Below, one piece after another: positions 1 through 11,410 of a DNA stretch of 64,000 bases. The stretch covers positions 1,650,861 to 1,714,860 of the forward strand of contig CANLZI010000001.1 in NCBI GenBank assembly GCA_947495555.1, in the 5' to 3' direction. Source of the DNA: an uncultured Erythrobacter sp. (GTDB taxonomy: Bacteria > Pseudomonadota > Alphaproteobacteria > Sphingomonadales > Sphingomonadaceae). Position numbers and translations under genes: made by a program. Position 1 is the stretch's first letter, and each line of letters opens with the position of its first letter. The notes beneath the pieces are model-generated. The model was not told where the DNA came from. It worked only from the letters and a program-made list of their open reading frames with translations, and did no database searches.

Positions 1-1239
1 TGGAATCATCTGGTCTATGAAGGTGATTGGAAGAACGCGCTCGACGTGCTGCATTCAACCAACAACTTCCCCGAGTTTACCGGACGGGTTTGCCCTGCGC
101 CATGCGAGGCGAGCTGCACGCTCAACATCGTGGATCAGCCCGTCACGATCAAATCGATCGAATGCGCGATTGTCGATCGCGGATGGAAAGAAGGCTGGAT
201 CGAGCCGCAAGTGCCCGAGAAAAAGACCGGCAAGTCTGTCGCGGTGGTTGGATCGGGTCCGGCTGGCATGGCCTGCGCCCAGCAATTGGCACGCGCAGGG
301 CACAGCGTCACACTGTTTGAAAAGAGCGACCGGATCGGCGGCCTGCTGCGATATGGCATCCCCGATTTCAAAATGGAAAAGACGCTGATCAACCGCCGCG
401 CCGTCCAGATGGAGGCCGAAGGGGTTGAGCTTAAGACCTCGAAAGAAGTGGGCGTGGATGTCTCTTTCCAAAGCCTAGAAGAAAATTTCGATGCTGTGGT
501 GCTATCGGGCGGCGCAGAGGATGCGCGTCAGCTGGCCATTCCCGGCGCAGAGATGCCCGGCGTTCGGCTGGCAATGGAATTCCTGACCCAGCAGAACAAA
601 CGCAATGCAGGCGATGATGAAGTGCGCGCTGCGCCGCGTGGATCGCTGACCGCGACGGGTAAGCATGTGGTAGTGATCGGTGGCGGTGACACCGGATCTG
701 ACTGCGTTGGCACCTCCAATCGGCAGGGCGCGAAAAGCGTCACCCAGCTGGAGATCATGCCGCAACCGCCTGAAAAGGAAGACAAAGCGCTGACCTGGCC
801 CGATTGGCCACTGAAGATGCGCACATCTTCCAGCCATGAAGAAGGCGTTGCGCGCGACTGGGCCGTTTTGGCCAAACGCGTGATCGGTGACGGTGAAACC
901 GTCACCGGCCTGGAATGCGTTCGGGTGGAATGGAAAGACGGCCAGATGCAGGAAGTTGAAGGCAGCGAGTTCACCCTCGAGGCTGATTTGATCCTGCTCG
1001 CCATGGGCTTTGTTGGCCCAAAGAAGGTCGGCCTGCTCGACCAGGCTGGCGTAGAATTGACCGATCGCGGCAATGTTGCTGCCGATACGCTGCGTTATGC
1101 GACCAGCCGTGACAAAGTGTTCGCTTGCGGTGACATGCGGCGCGGCCAGTCACTGGTGGTTTGGGCCATCCGCGAAGGGCGCCAATGCGCGCGCAGTGTG
1201 GACGAAGCGCTAATGGGAGCAAGCGAACTGCCGCGTTAG
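1..1239 (+). CDS. gltD: glutamate synthase small subunit (NADPH), C-terminal part, truncated at window start
   Basis: Open frame through position 1; CPAPCEASC cysteine motif and [18 protein letters not shown] dinucleotide-binding motif typical of GltD. Confidence 0.93.
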   Translation, partial: WNHLVYEGDWKNALDVLHSTNNFPEFTGRVCPAPCEASCTLNIVDQPVTIKSIECAIVDRGWKEGWIEPQVPEKKTGKSVAVVGSGPAGMACAQQLARAGHSVTLFEKSDRIGGLLRYGIPDFKMEKTLINRRAVQMEAEGVELKTSKEVGVDVSFQSLEENFDAVVLSGGAEDARQLAIPGAEMPGVRLAMEFLTQQNKRNAGDDEVRAAPRGSLTATGKHVVVIGGGDTGSDCVGTSNRQGAKSVTQLEIMPQPPEKEDKALTWPDWPLKMRTSSSHEEGVARDWAVLAKRVIGDGETVTGLECVRVEWKDGQMQEVEGSEFTLEADLILLAMGFVGPKKVGLLDQAGVELTDRGNVAADTLRYATSRDKVFACGDMRRGQSLVVWAIREGRQCARSVDEALMGASELPR

Positions 1240-1303
1240 AATTCTGCTGTTTGGTGGCGGTTTTTGGGGTGGGAACCAGAGCTTTTGTCACCTGCAAGAT
1301 CGC

Positions 1304-1756
1304 TCAAGAATCATTCACGATCTTGTTCAATTTCTCTTCTGTTGGAAACGATAAGAATCGACGGATTTTGGTACTGGCGTGGATATCTAGAGCTTCTTGT
1401 CTCAGCTCACGCCATGCCTCAGTGCTTTCGCGAAGGCTCAAGAGGCAATTGCAAAACAAGGACACATAGTGGCTGTTAGCGTCTTCAGTCCTTGGCAGCT
1501 TGGTCAAGCATTCTTTAAACCTAGCGTGAGCCTCAGGAACCTGACCTTCGGCCAGCATTAGGACGCCATCCAAGGCGTACAGATAATAGAATTTTTCTTG
1601 GTCAAAACGACTCAAAAAAGCATCAATCCTGCCGCTCGCCTTTTTGAACTCCTGATTTTTTCTGTCCAGATCAATTAGGTTCAGGTGATAGCGTTCGCGA
1701 ATTTCGCGGAGAAGATCTTTAATCATACGCATCCAAACCGGCTCGCCAGCGATCAC
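1304..1756 (-). CDS. hypothetical protein, helical/TPR-like
   Basis: 150-aa ORF between gltD and the DksA-like gene; visibly AT-richer than its neighbours. Confidence 0.6.
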   Translation of the reverse strand: MIAGEPVWMRMIKDLLREIRERYHLNLIDLDRKNQEFKKASGRIDAFLSRFDQEKFYYLYALDGVLMLAEGQVPEAHARFKECLTKLPRTEDANSHYVSLFCNCLLSLRESTEAWRELRQEALDIHASTKIRRFLSFPTEEKLNKIVNDS

Positions 1757-1768
1757 GCGCAGCGCGCC

Positions 1769-2095
1769 TCACCCTGCACACCCCACACAAAGCGGCACGC
1801 TAGGGTCGTGCTGCAGTCGGGCCTCGGCAATTTCTTCGCCGCATTTGAGACAATAGCCCCACTCGCCTTCTTCCAGCCTCTGCAAGGCGGATGCGATCCG
1901 CGCCCGCTCTGCATCGCGGCGGCGCTCTGTCGCTTGGGCCATCGCTTGCTGCTGCATCGCGTCCATCCGGCTGAGGCGCCCCACGCGGTCCTGCTGCAAT
2001 TCCACCGTATCGCGGGAATCTGCATTGGCGCTCGCCTCTGCCTCCAACGCTTTCAAACGAGAGCGCAAGGCGATGCGGGCTTCATCTTGCGTCAT
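1769..2095 (-). CDS. TraR/DksA C4-type zinc-finger protein
   Basis: C-terminal YCLKCGEEI..PLCVGC zinc finger; start ATG overlaps the ung stop (ATGA). Confidence 0.88.
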   Translation of the reverse strand: MTQDEARIALRSRLKALEAEASANADSRDTVELQQDRVGRLSRMDAMQQQAMAQATERRRDAERARIASALQRLEEGEWGYCLKCGEEIAEARLQHDPSVPLCVGCAG

Positions 2096-2778
2096 GCCGA
2101 CCAATCCACCGGGTCCAAGCCGTGTTGGACCAAAAAGTCATTGGTTTGGCTAAACGGTTTTGACCCATAGAAGCCGGTGTAGGCCGACAAGGGGCTGGGG
2201 TGCGGACTGGTCAGCACCAAATGATCATCGCGGCGGCCCAGGCCCGAAACCCGCCCAGCCTTCTTGCGCGCATGACTGCCCCACAGGATGAAAACGCATG
2301 GAGTGGCGCGATCCACCACCGCCTGAATACAGGCATCGGTCACCGCATCCCATCCGCGTCCGGCATGGCTGCCCGCCTTGCCTGCCTCCACCGTTAGTGT
2401 GTTGTTGAGCAGCAGCACGCCTTGGCGCGCCCAACCCTCCAGATTGCCGCCTTCTCGCCGGGGAATACCAAGGTCACTTTCCAGCTCTTTGTAGATATTT
2501 ATCAGCGACGGCGGCACTTTGACGCCATCAGCAACAGAAAAGCACAGGCCATGAGCCTGGCCAGCCCCGTGATAGGGATCCTGTCCCAGGATCACGACCT
2601 TCACCGCATCCAGCGGGGTCCATTCCAGAGCGTTCAGACGTTGTCCGCGCGGTGGATAGATCACTTTGCCTGCATCCTCTTCGGCGCGCAGCCACCCGCC
2701 CAGTTTGCGTGCCTCTGGCGTGGCCAAAACCGGCTCCAGCGCCGCGCGCCAACTGTCGGGAAGAGGGTCTTGCGTCAT
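2092..2778 (-). CDS. ung: uracil-DNA glycosylase
   Basis: VVILGQDPYHGAGQAHGLCFSV and HPSPLSAYTGFYGSKPFS motifs. Confidence 0.96.
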   Translation of the reverse strand: MTQDPLPDSWRAALEPVLATPEARKLGGWLRAEEDAGKVIYPPRGQRLNALEWTPLDAVKVVILGQDPYHGAGQAHGLCFSVADGVKVPPSLINIYKELESDLGIPRREGGNLEGWARQGVLLLNNTLTVEAGKAGSHAGRGWDAVTDACIQAVVDRATPCVFILWGSHARKKAGRVSGLGRRDDHLVLTSPHPSPLSAYTGFYGSKPFSQTNDFLVQHGLDPVDWSA

Positions 2779-2858
2779 GCTGGCATGTTACGCTGGCTGG
2801 GCTTACGCTGTCACCACCCCTTTCCCTCTTTCCCCAATCGTCCTAAGGCGCTGTTCTT

Positions 2859-3476
2859 ATGACAGTGCATTTTCATGAAGAAGACCTGCCCGCAGGCGTT
2901 TTGGCGGATGGCCCGGTGGCCGTCGATACCGAAACAATGGGCCTTGTGACCCGGCGCGACCGTTTGTGCGTTGTGCAGATCAGCGATGGCGGACCGGACG
3001 AACATCTGGTCCGGTTCAATCCCGGCAGCAGCTATGACGCGCCCAATCTAAAAGCAGTTTTGGCCGACCCAAACCGGATCAAATTGTACCATTTTGCCCG
3101 CTTCGATCTGGCCGCAATCGAATATTATCTGGGCGTGATGGCAGCACCAGTGTTCTGCACCAAGATCGCCAGCAAGCTGGTGCGCACCTATACCGACCGC
3201 CATGGATTGAAAAATCTGGTCGACGAGCTGCTGGGCGAAAGCATCTCCAAACAGCAACAATCATCGGATTGGGGCGGACCCGTGCTCAGCGATGCGCAGC
3301 GCGATTACGCCGCCAGCGATGTCCGCTTTTTGCACCGCATGCGCGACGAATTGATCCTGAGGCTGGAACGCGAAGGCCGGATGGAAATGGCGCAGGCTTG
3401 CTTTGATTTCCTCCCCACCCGCTCTCGGTTGGATATCGCCGGTTGGGAAGATCGCGATATATTCAGCCACGAATAA
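2859..3476 (+). CDS. ribonuclease D-like 3'-5' exonuclease (DEDD)
   Basis: VAVDTETMGL exonuclease motif, C-terminal YAASDVRFLHRMRDEL. Confidence 0.88.
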   Translation: MTVHFHEEDLPAGVLADGPVAVDTETMGLVTRRDRLCVVQISDGGPDEHLVRFNPGSSYDAPNLKAVLADPNRIKLYHFARFDLAAIEYYLGVMAAPVFCTKIASKLVRTYTDRHGLKNLVDELLGESISKQQQSSDWGGPVLSDAQRDYAASDVRFLHRMRDELILRLEREGRMEMAQACFDFLPTRSRLDIAGWEDRDIFSHE

Positions 3477-3501
3477 GGCGCACTGGCGTTAATAACAGAC
3501 C

Positions 3502-4167
3502 ATGGTCATCAAGAGACGCATCGAAACCCAAGAGGCCAAGGAGCTGCGCGGCAAGCGGCGGCACTTTGCAGCGCCTGGTGGTTCGCATGACAAATTGATT
3601 GAATGGCTGGGTCGCCTGTTGCCGATGGGCGTTGGCGTCGTTGCCGCTTTGATGGTGGTGACACCGCTCAGCCCGCGCGGAGAAGTGAGCTTTCTGCTCG
3701 ATCGCAACAAGGTGGCGATGATTGACGAGCGGCTGAGCGTCGATAATGCCATGTATCGCGGCGAGGACAATAACGGCCGACCCTTTACCCTGACCGCCGG
3801 AGAAGCTGTTCAGAAATCGAGCAGGGAAGGCATTGTCCGCATGACCGATTTGGTCGCCAGTATTGTCTTGCCCGATGGATTGGCGCGGATCGGAGCGCAA
3901 GGCGGCACATTCGATATCGATCAGGACCTGGTCTCTGTGATCGGTCCGTTGCGCATGACCGCGGCCGATGGCTATTCCATGGTAGCGCGCGATGTCTCGG
4001 TCGATCTGGAAAAACGGCTGATGTATGGCACCGGCGGGGTTGATGGCCAGGTGCCTGCGGGCGAATTCTCAGCCGATGAATTGCGTGCCGATCTCAGCGC
4101 GCGTACCATTACTTTGAATGGCAATGCGAAGATGCGCATGACGCCAGGAGAGCTTAGGTTACCATGA
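3502..4167 (+). CDS. lptC: LPS export ABC transporter periplasmic protein LptC
   Basis: Single N-terminal TM, LptC-like beta fold, ATGA overlap with lptA. Confidence 0.85.
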   Translation: MVIKRRIETQEAKELRGKRRHFAAPGGSHDKLIEWLGRLLPMGVGVVAALMVVTPLSPRGEVSFLLDRNKVAMIDERLSVDNAMYRGEDNNGRPFTLTAGEAVQKSSREGIVRMTDLVASIVLPDGLARIGAQGGTFDIDQDLVSVIGPLRMTAADGYSMVARDVSVDLEKRLMYGTGGVDGQVPAGEFSADELRADLSARTITLNGNAKMRMTPGELRLP

Positions 4168-4748
4168 CCCAATCTGTTCAGACATCAGTGTCCAGCAAGA
4201 AATTGAAACGCACGGCATTCCGCTCCGCTGTGGGCGCGTTCTGCCTCACCGCTGCGGCGATGGGCGGCATGCAGCTGAGCGCGCAAGCGCTGGGCTCGCA
4301 CAATTCCAACGCTCCGGTTGATTACGCCGCAGACCGGATCGAATTGCAGGACCGGGAGAACCGCGTGGTGCTAACCGGTAATGTCGATATCCGTCAGGCC
4401 GGTTTGCGGGTGCGCGCCGCACGGACCTTGGTCAATTTCAGCGATTCTGAAGAACTGAGCATCCAGCGCATCACAGCCACCGGCGGGGTGCGCGTCTCGC
4501 GCGGCAATGAAGCGGCAACCGGCGATGTTGCGGTGTATGATTTCAACCGCAGGATCATCACAATGGCGGGCAATGTGCGGTTGCAACGCGGCGGAGATAC
4601 GCTGAATGGCGGCCGCCTGGTGATCGATTTGCAAAGCGGCATCTCCAGCGTGGATGGTCGCGCGAGCGGCGGATCAGCCTCTGGTGCCAGCGATGGCCGT
4701 GTATCGGGCAGCTTCAGCGTTCCGCAATCCACCACCGACGCTCAGTAG
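4164..4748 (+). CDS. lptA: lipopolysaccharide transport periplasmic protein LptA/OstA-like
   Basis: Signal peptide; YAADRIELQDRENRVVLTGNVDIRQAGLRVRA OstA-like domain. Confidence 0.87.
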   Translation: MTQSVQTSVSSKKLKRTAFRSAVGAFCLTAAAMGGMQLSAQALGSHNSNAPVDYAADRIELQDRENRVVLTGNVDIRQAGLRVRAARTLVNFSDSEELSIQRITATGGVRVSRGNEAATGDVAVYDFNRRIITMAGNVRLQRGGDTLNGGRLVIDLQSGISSVDGRASGGSASGASDGRVSGSFSVPQSTTDAQ

Positions 4749-4757
4749 ACGCGCGGG

Positions 4758-6161
4758 TCAATAGGCCTTGTCATGGCGCAGCACCAACAGCGTGCGCCAC
4801 GTGATCATAATGTCGCGCATCAGCGACCAGCCCTCGATATACTCAAGGTCGGAGTGAAGGCGCTGGGTCAGATCGTCTTCGTGATCGGTCGCCCCGCGAA
4901 ATCCACGCACTTGTGCCAAGCCGGTCATGCCCGGACGCAAAGAATGGCGTTTCCAATATTGGCTGTCCACTTCCCAGAACAATTTGTCATTGGCCTTTGA
5001 ACCGATGGCATGCGGGCGTGGACCCACAATCGACATCTCGCCGCGCAGCACATTCCACAATTGGGGCAATTCATCCATGCTGTTGGCCCGCAGATGGCGG
5101 CCGATGCGCGTCACCCGCATATCCTGGCGACCGGTTGATTGGCCCCCATCTCCATCGCAAGTCGAGGCCGACATTGTGCGGAATTTGAGCATCTTGAAAA
5201 AGCGGTTACCGCGGCCCAAGCGTCTCTGCACAAACAGGACCGGGCCTCCATCCTCCAGCTTGATCCGGGCCGCCGCCATGGCGAACACGGGCGCGAACAG
5301 CACGAGCGCAGCAGATGCAATTGCAATATCAAACCCGCGCTTGATCGCGCGCGACTGGAGCGACAACGGACCGGTTGACACCACTAAGGCGGTGCAGTCC
5401 TGATCCTCATACCGGATCACGCCCATGGCGCCCATGGCATGCACCGGCTCGCTGATAATTTCCCCGCGCACGCCAACCGATTTGAGCATAAATGCCCATT
5501 GCGCCCGGCGTCCTTTTTCACACGACACCACCACGCGATCCTGATTGTGCAACAATTGCCCCAACCGATCGAACATGTGCGGATCATCAGCGATCGGTGC
5601 AAGGCCCTGGGTCTTGGTGCAAATCCGCATCGCCCCATCCAACGCAAAGCTGGGTCCGCCATCATCCAGGATCAATTGATTGCTGACCCGGCCGCCCCAA
5701 AAACGAGCAACCAGCCGCGTTGCCAGCCACCGTGCTGCGCCTAGGGCTATCAAACAAAACGCCAGCCCCAAGGTGAAGCTCCCGCGTGAAAAATCTGCAT
5801 TGGATTTGGTGTAGAAGGCCACGAAAGTGAGCAGCAATGCAGCCACCACGAGGGCCGTCCATGTCTTACGAACAGCCAGCCTCCAATCGATCAAAACCTT
5901 GGCTGAATAGGACCGACTATACAGCGCAATGGTGAAGAATATCGGCACCAACAGCTGGCCTTGCAGCGCGGCCCGTGTGTCCCACCAAGTGCCTTCATAC
6001 AACAGGCCTGCGAGGGTAAAGCAGAACAGGATTGCGGCGAAATCGCCCCATAACATCGCGATGTAGAAACGCAGCCGGCGGCGCTCCAACGAAGAGACCG
6101 GCGGAAGCGCAATCGCTTCGGCCTGCATCAACTCGCTGGAAGGCCCAAAGGGCTTGTTCAT
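4758..6161 (-). CDS. exopolysaccharide/undecaprenyl-phosphate sugar transferase
   Basis: N-terminal TMs plus KRGFDIAIASAALVLFAP, KFRTMS, DELPQLWNVLRGEMSIVGPRP bacterial sugar transferase motifs. Confidence 0.92.
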   Translation of the reverse strand: MNKPFGPSSELMQAEAIALPPVSSLERRRLRFYIAMLWGDFAAILFCFTLAGLLYEGTWWDTRAALQGQLLVPIFFTIALYSRSYSAKVLIDWRLAVRKTWTALVVAALLLTFVAFYTKSNADFSRGSFTLGLAFCLIALGAARWLATRLVARFWGGRVSNQLILDDGGPSFALDGAMRICTKTQGLAPIADDPHMFDRLGQLLHNQDRVVVSCEKGRRAQWAFMLKSVGVRGEIISEPVHAMGAMGVIRYEDQDCTALVVSTGPLSLQSRAIKRGFDIAIASAALVLFAPVFAMAAARIKLEDGGPVLFVQRRLGRGNRFFKMLKFRTMSASTCDGDGGQSTGRQDMRVTRIGRHLRANSMDELPQLWNVLRGEMSIVGPRPHAIGSKANDKLFWEVDSQYWKRHSLRPGMTGLAQVRGFRGATDHEDDLTQRLHSDLEYIEGWSLMRDIMITWRTLLVLRHDKAY

Positions 6162-6265
6162 CTCAACCTGCGTCCCTTTTTATGCTTTGCCCATAGCCTG
6201 TAATGCTGGCGAGATTAATCACGTCAGAATTCTATGCACAATTAAAGGACTGTTACTTTGAGGTG

Positions 6266-7306
6266 TCAGCGACGCGCGGCAAAGCGGGCAATTTCGACAA
6301 GTCCTTGGGATAAAAGCAGTTCTGCCGATTGGCTGTTGGTCAAAAGCGCGCGGTGCAGGCCGATCAATTTGGCGCCCAACAGCTCCAATTTGCGGCGCGG
6401 CCAGCGCGCCAATTGGTTGCGGATCTCTCTTTCCTCCCGAAAAAAGATGCCCAAAGATGCCTTTTCACCCCGGTTGAGCGTATCGAGTGAGCCGCCCGAA
6501 CCCAGCCGCGCTGTGATCTGCGTCAGCTGCGCGGCGCGACGTTCAATCGCCAACAACAAGCCAACCGGGTTCATGGTGTGCTCGCGCATCCGCTGCAGCT
6601 CGCGATCGATCCGCTTGACCTCTCCCGACAGCACAACATTGACCATCGGCATAAAGCCGTCTTCCTCGCTTGTGGCGCCAATCGCCTCAAGGTCATCCAC
6701 GCTCACGTCCTGCGGAGATTGCGGCGAAGCATCGCAATAAACAGACAACTTGGTCACTTCGGATTGGGCGAGCCGGACATCCAGATTGGCGGCGCGAGCA
6801 ATGCGCTCGGCCAGATCGCCATTGAGCTTTAGCCCGGCGGCATCGGCCATACTGCGCACCGACACCGTTACCGAGGCCAGATCAGGAGGCCAGAACATCG
6901 CCACCAGTGCATCCTTGCGCTTCTCAAGCAATTTTGCGGTGCGCGATTTGTCCGTCGCGGACGTGGCCACCACCAACACCGGCGCAGCTTCTCCCGCGCC
7001 TGCCTCAGAGGTGTCTATCAGAGCCTTGATCGCATCATGGGCCTCATCGCCCACCGCGCGCACAAAGATGTGCCGCTTGTCCCCGAATAAGGAAGTGGAG
7101 CGCGCCTCGTCCCCCAAGCTGGCCGGATCCTTGCGCAAATCCGCGCCCGACATCTCCAGCTTTTCGCCTGCATCTTCATAATGCTCGATGACGCGCTGTG
7201 CCGCCGCCGAAGCGCCGGCTTCGTCTGGTCCGCAAAAGAAGAATATAGAGCATTGTTGCGCAGCCCGAGGAGCCACAGAGGCAAAGTCGCGCTGGGTCGC
7301 CTTCAC
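6266..7306 (-). CDS. holA: DNA polymerase III subunit delta
   Basis: 346 aa HolA-like; overlaps lptE by 4 nt in the leuS-lptE-holA order. Confidence 0.88.
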   Translation of the reverse strand: MKATQRDFASVAPRAAQQCSIFFFCGPDEAGASAAAQRVIEHYEDAGEKLEMSGADLRKDPASLGDEARSTSLFGDKRHIFVRAVGDEAHDAIKALIDTSEAGAGEAAPVLVVATSATDKSRTAKLLEKRKDALVAMFWPPDLASVTVSVRSMADAAGLKLNGDLAERIARAANLDVRLAQSEVTKLSVYCDASPQSPQDVSVDDLEAIGATSEEDGFMPMVNVVLSGEVKRIDRELQRMREHTMNPVGLLLAIERRAAQLTQITARLGSGGSLDTLNRGEKASLGIFFREEREIRNQLARWPRRKLELLGAKLIGLHRALLTNSQSAELLLSQGLVEIARFAARR

Positions 7307-7863
7307 GGCTGGTCCGGCCGATCTGCGCTAGCATGCGCGTCATCATCGGAGCCGTTTTCGCGCAGGGTCAAAGAGATCTGCGTAACCATCCGGTCGGCAA
7401 TGTTCAGCGCCAGATTCTCCAGCGCCCTCTGCTCGGCAGCAATGGTGGCATATTCGCTCGACACAACATCAATACCCGCATCCGAGCCAGTGCTGGCATC
7501 GAGCAAAATCGTGTCGGTAGTGGTGTCGGTCAGCTGGTAGCGCGCACGCAAAACGCGCCGCTCGCGCGTGATAGTGTCATCGTTCAACACGCCTAGGCCT
7601 TGCAAGGAATCGTCCAATTGCACGTCCAACCTATAGCGCGATGAAGCCTCTCCCGCAGCGCCCAACCGGTCGGTCAAGGCATTGCGCACCAACCAACCAG
7701 CACGTCCGGGAATTGGGGCCACGTCGACCCCTGCCAGTCCCTGCGCCACCGATGCACCGCTGGCGCTGCCCACGCCGCCATACAGCGGCTTCAAGCCGCC
7801 ACAGGCCGCCGTTGTCAGCGAGAGAGCCATCAAGGCAAAAAGGCGAGCGGCCACTCCCATCAC
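7303..7863 (-). CDS. lptE: LPS assembly lipoprotein LptE
   Basis: Lipobox LTTAACGG; position between leuS and holA. Confidence 0.85.
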   Translation of the reverse strand: MMGVAARLFALMALSLTTAACGGLKPLYGGVGSASGASVAQGLAGVDVAPIPGRAGWLVRNALTDRLGAAGEASSRYRLDVQLDDSLQGLGVLNDDTITRERRVLRARYQLTDTTTDTILLDASTGSDAGIDVVSSEYATIAAEQRALENLALNIADRMVTQISLTLRENGSDDDAHASADRPDQP

Positions 7864-10379
7864 GTGACGATATTCACCAATCGGTCGGGCACCACGATCA
7901 CTTTGCGAACCTCTGCTCCATCGATCGAACGCTGAACCTTCTCGCTGGCCAATGCAAGCGCCTCCAGATCCTCTTTCGCGGCTCCCTTGGGTGCGGTTAT
8001 GGTATCGCGCAGCTTGCCCTTGTGCTGGATCGCGATGGTCACTTCATCTTCAACCAGCAAGGCCTCGTCCACTTCGGGCCAGTCCGCATCGGCAATCAAA
8101 CCTTCACATCCAGCGCGCGACCATGCCTCTTCCGCCAAATGCGGCATCATCGGCGATACCAGCAGCAGGACCGTGCGAATGGCAAAATTGCGCGAGGTTG
8201 AAGGCGCTGCTTTTTCGGCAGCAGCGGTCAGCTCGTAAATCCGCGCGACGGCCTTGTTAAAGGACAAGGCCTCGATGTCTCCAGCCACGGCCGCGATGGT
8301 CTGATGCGATTTTCGGTCGAGCGCTTTGTCGTCGCCTTGCTGGTTGAGATCGACGCTTTCAAACAGACGCCACAGCCGCTGGACAAACCGCCCACAGCCT
8401 TCGATGCCTGCCTCTGACCAGGGCAAATCGCGTTCTGGCGGGCTGTCAGACAGCATGAACCAGCGCGCCGCATCTGCGCCATAGGTTGCGATGATATTGT
8501 CCGGATCGACGACATTCTTCTTCGACTTGGACATTTTGATAACGCGGCCAATATCGACCGGCTTGCCATCCGCCTTAAGCGCTGCGCTTTCTCCGCTTCG
8601 ATCCACATCCGCCGGAGTGAAAAACACGTCGCGGCCATTTTCTTGGCGTGAATAGGTCTCATGCGTGACCATGCCTTGAGTAAACAGGCTCGCGAAGGGT
8701 TCGGCAAAATTCAGCAGGCCGACATGCTGCAGGGCGCGGGTCCAGAAGCGCGCATAGAGCAGGTGCAAAATCGCATGCTCAATCCCGCCAATATATTGCT
8801 CGACCGGCAGCCATTTGGCCACTTCCTCGGGATCGAACGGGCGATCATCTGGCTGGCTGGCAAAGCGCAGGAAATACCAAGATGAATTGGTGAATGTGTC
8901 CAGCGTGTCGGTCTCGCGCCGCGCCGCCGCGCCGCAGGTCGGACATTCCACTTTGCTCCATGTCGGGTGCCGCTCCAGCGGGTTGCCGGGCGTCTGAAAA
9001 TCAACATCATCGGGCAGAGTAACGGGCAACTGATCCTTGGGCACCGGAACAACACCGCAAGCATCGCAATGGATGAACGGGATCGGTGTACCCCAATACC
9101 TCTGGCGCGAAATGCCCCAATCGCGCAGCCGCCAAACGGTGGTGCCTTGACCCCATCCACCTGTTTCGGCGCGGGCAATGACATCGGCCTTTGCGCCTTC
9201 TACGCTTTTGCCATCGAGAAAATCGGAATTGACGATGACGCCATCGCCGGGTTCTGCCTCACCGCCCATCGGCGCATTTGCCTGAGCCATATCGCTGGCC
9301 ACTACGCGGGCAATAGGCAGGCCATATTTGGTCGCAAATTCAAAGTCGCGCTGATCATGGCCGGGAACGCCCATCACCGCGCCGGTGCCGTAATCCATCA
9401 GCACGAAATTGGCGATAAAGACCGGCAGCGCCTCGTTAGAGAACGGATGTTTGGCTGTGACGCCAGTGTCAAAGCCCAGCTTATCGGCTGTTTCCAGCTC
9501 GGCCGCTGTTGTCCCGCCGCGTTTGCATTCTTCGATGAATTCTACTGCCGTCGGATTATTGGCAGCGATCGATTGTGCCAAGGGATGATCGGCCGCAATC
9601 GCGCAGAAACTCGCGCCAAAGATCGTGTCGGGCCGCGTGGTGTAAACCGGCAGCTTCTCGCCATTGGACAGGTCGAAGGAAAATTCCAGACCGGACGATT
9701 TGCCGATCCAGTTTTCCTGCATCAGACGGACCTTTTCAGGCCAGTCTTTCAGACCGTCCAGCCCTTCCAAAAGGTCGTCGGCAAATTCGGTAATCTTGAG
9801 GAACCACTGGTCCAGCTTGCGCTTTTCAACCTCTGCGCCAGAGCGCCAACCTTTGCCATCGATGACCTGTTCATTGGCCAATACGGTCATATCGACGGGA
9901 TCCCAATTGACCTCGCTCGACCGGCGATAGACCAGTCCGGATTGGTACATGTCCAGAAACAAAGCCTGTTCATGGCCGTAATATTCAGGATCGCAGGTCG
10001 CGAACTCACGCTTCCAGTCGAGCGCAAATCCAATACGCTTGAGCTGGGCCTTCATTGTTTCGATATTTTGCCTGGTCCATCCGCCGGGATGCACGCCTTG
10101 CTCCATCGCCGCATTTTCTGCCGGCATGCCAAACGCATCCCAGCCCATCGGATGGAGCACTTCGAAACCGCGCATCCTTTTATACCGGGCCAGCACATCG
10201 CCCATGGTATAATTGCGGACATGGCCCATGTGGATGCGTCCCGATGGATAGGGAAACATCTCCAGCACATAGCTCTTGGGCTTTTCCGAATTGCTGTCAG
10301 CGTTGAACGTGCCAGCCTGTTCCCAGGCCAATTGCCAGCGGCCGTCGGATTGGGACGGATCGAAACGCGTATCGGTCAT
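7860..10379 (-). CDS. leuS: leucyl-tRNA synthetase
   Basis: [20 protein letters not shown] and [13 protein letters not shown] class I motifs, 839 aa. Confidence 0.98.
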   Translation of the reverse strand: MTDTRFDPSQSDGRWQLAWEQAGTFNADSNSEKPKSYVLEMFPYPSGRIHMGHVRNYTMGDVLARYKRMRGFEVLHPMGWDAFGMPAENAAMEQGVHPGGWTRQNIETMKAQLKRIGFALDWKREFATCDPEYYGHEQALFLDMYQSGLVYRRSSEVNWDPVDMTVLANEQVIDGKGWRSGAEVEKRKLDQWFLKITEFADDLLEGLDGLKDWPEKVRLMQENWIGKSSGLEFSFDLSNGEKLPVYTTRPDTIFGASFCAIAADHPLAQSIAANNPTAVEFIEECKRGGTTAAELETADKLGFDTGVTAKHPFSNEALPVFIANFVLMDYGTGAVMGVPGHDQRDFEFATKYGLPIARVVASDMAQANAPMGGEAEPGDGVIVNSDFLDGKSVEGAKADVIARAETGGWGQGTTVWRLRDWGISRQRYWGTPIPFIHCDACGVVPVPKDQLPVTLPDDVDFQTPGNPLERHPTWSKVECPTCGAAARRETDTLDTFTNSSWYFLRFASQPDDRPFDPEEVAKWLPVEQYIGGIEHAILHLLYARFWTRALQHVGLLNFAEPFASLFTQGMVTHETYSRQENGRDVFFTPADVDRSGESAALKADGKPVDIGRVIKMSKSKKNVVDPDNIIATYGADAARWFMLSDSPPERDLPWSEAGIEGCGRFVQRLWRLFESVDLNQQGDDKALDRKSHQTIAAVAGDIEALSFNKAVARIYELTAAAEKAAPSTSRNFAIRTVLLLVSPMMPHLAEEAWSRAGCEGLIADADWPEVDEALLVEDEVTIAIQHKGKLRDTITAPKGAAKEDLEALALASEKVQRSIDGAEVRKVIVVPDRLVNIVT

Positions 10380-10403
10380 CTGATCCCCGCTAGGGAAGGA
10401 AGG

Positions 10404-10871
10404 TTAACTGGCGACCGCTTTGCGGCGCAAATCGCGCGCCTTGGTCAGGATGATATCTTCAAGCTTTTGCACGGTTGCGGCCTGAACCGGAGCATCGACC
10501 CAGCCGCCGCCTTGGGCAACTTGTCGGCTGGCAGCAACGCGCAGAGCGTCAGCCCGCAGGTCTTGATCCAGAATGACCACTGTGATCTTGACCCGCTCAC
10601 CCGGATTGCTGGGGTTGGAATACCAATCGGTTACGATCACACCGCCCGCGCTGTCTGCCTGCAACAAGGGTGCAAAGCTGACCGTTTCGAGCGAGGCGCG
10701 CCACAGATAGGAATTCACGCCAATGGTGGAAACTTGCGAGGCGGCCAAGTCAGCCTTGGGCCGATCGCCCCCGCCACAGGCCGTCAATGCAGCAAACGCG
10801 GCACCAGCAAGAACGGTGCGAGCCGTGGCTGTAAAGCTTGGGCGGCGAAAAATTGATTGGTGGGCGCTCAT
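10404..10871 (-). CDS. DUF3576 domain-containing lipoprotein
   Basis: Lipobox AALTACGG; VNSYLWRASLETVSFAPLLQADSAGGVIVTDWY; adjacent to leuS. Start set to MSAHQS. Confidence 0.85.
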   Translation of the reverse strand: MSAHQSIFRRPSFTATARTVLAGAAFAALTACGGGDRPKADLAASQVSTIGVNSYLWRASLETVSFAPLLQADSAGGVIVTDWYSNPSNPGERVKITVVILDQDLRADALRVAASRQVAQGGGWVDAPVQAATVQKLEDIILTKARDLRRKAVAS

Positions 10872-11410
10872 GAATCCTCGAAATCCTAAATGGTGTTCGT
10901 TATGCTCTATAGCCGCCCCATCGTGTGCGGCAAGCAGAGAGAGGCGAGAGTACACCGCTGCGTTCGGCCAAAGCTTTGACCGAGGCATCGGAGGTAGCCC
11001 GCCACACCATAGATCATACTGTGGTGCCGCGGGCGGATGCCTGATTGAGCCGCTGGGCGCTTTACCGTGGCTGAACGCGTTGATTTGTGATGGCTGCGAA
11101 TCGGGTCACAAATGTTGGGGAGAGACCGCGTTCCGGCCGATTTGAGACAGACATAAGGTGGGTTTGAGGAGGCCTTGCGGCGGATTTATACCCGGGCAGA
11201 GCACCGATTCTGTGTGCCTGATGCAACAGGCATGCCGCGTAATGCCTTCAAACCGCCGATTAATTTGCCTCGGCGCTCTGCATAATCATATGGTAAGCAG
11301 TAATTAGCCGATTCGCAGTTCGAGTCGCAGGACGTGCGCTATGACTTTTGGTCATTCACCGTTCAGGCGCTTCGGGGTAGAAAGACGGCAGTTTTAGTAA
11401 AGGCGTTCGT

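Noticed and set aside
8967-10856. 629-aa + strand ORF antisense to leuS
   Set aside because: Shadow ORF produced by codon bias in a high-GC gene; the opposite strand encodes a clear LeuRS with all motifs.
10872-11160. Possible leucine leader peptide upstream of the DUF3576-leuS operon (searched by analogy with thrS)
   Set aside because: Reverse-complement reading showed no run of Leu codons and no convincing short ORF.
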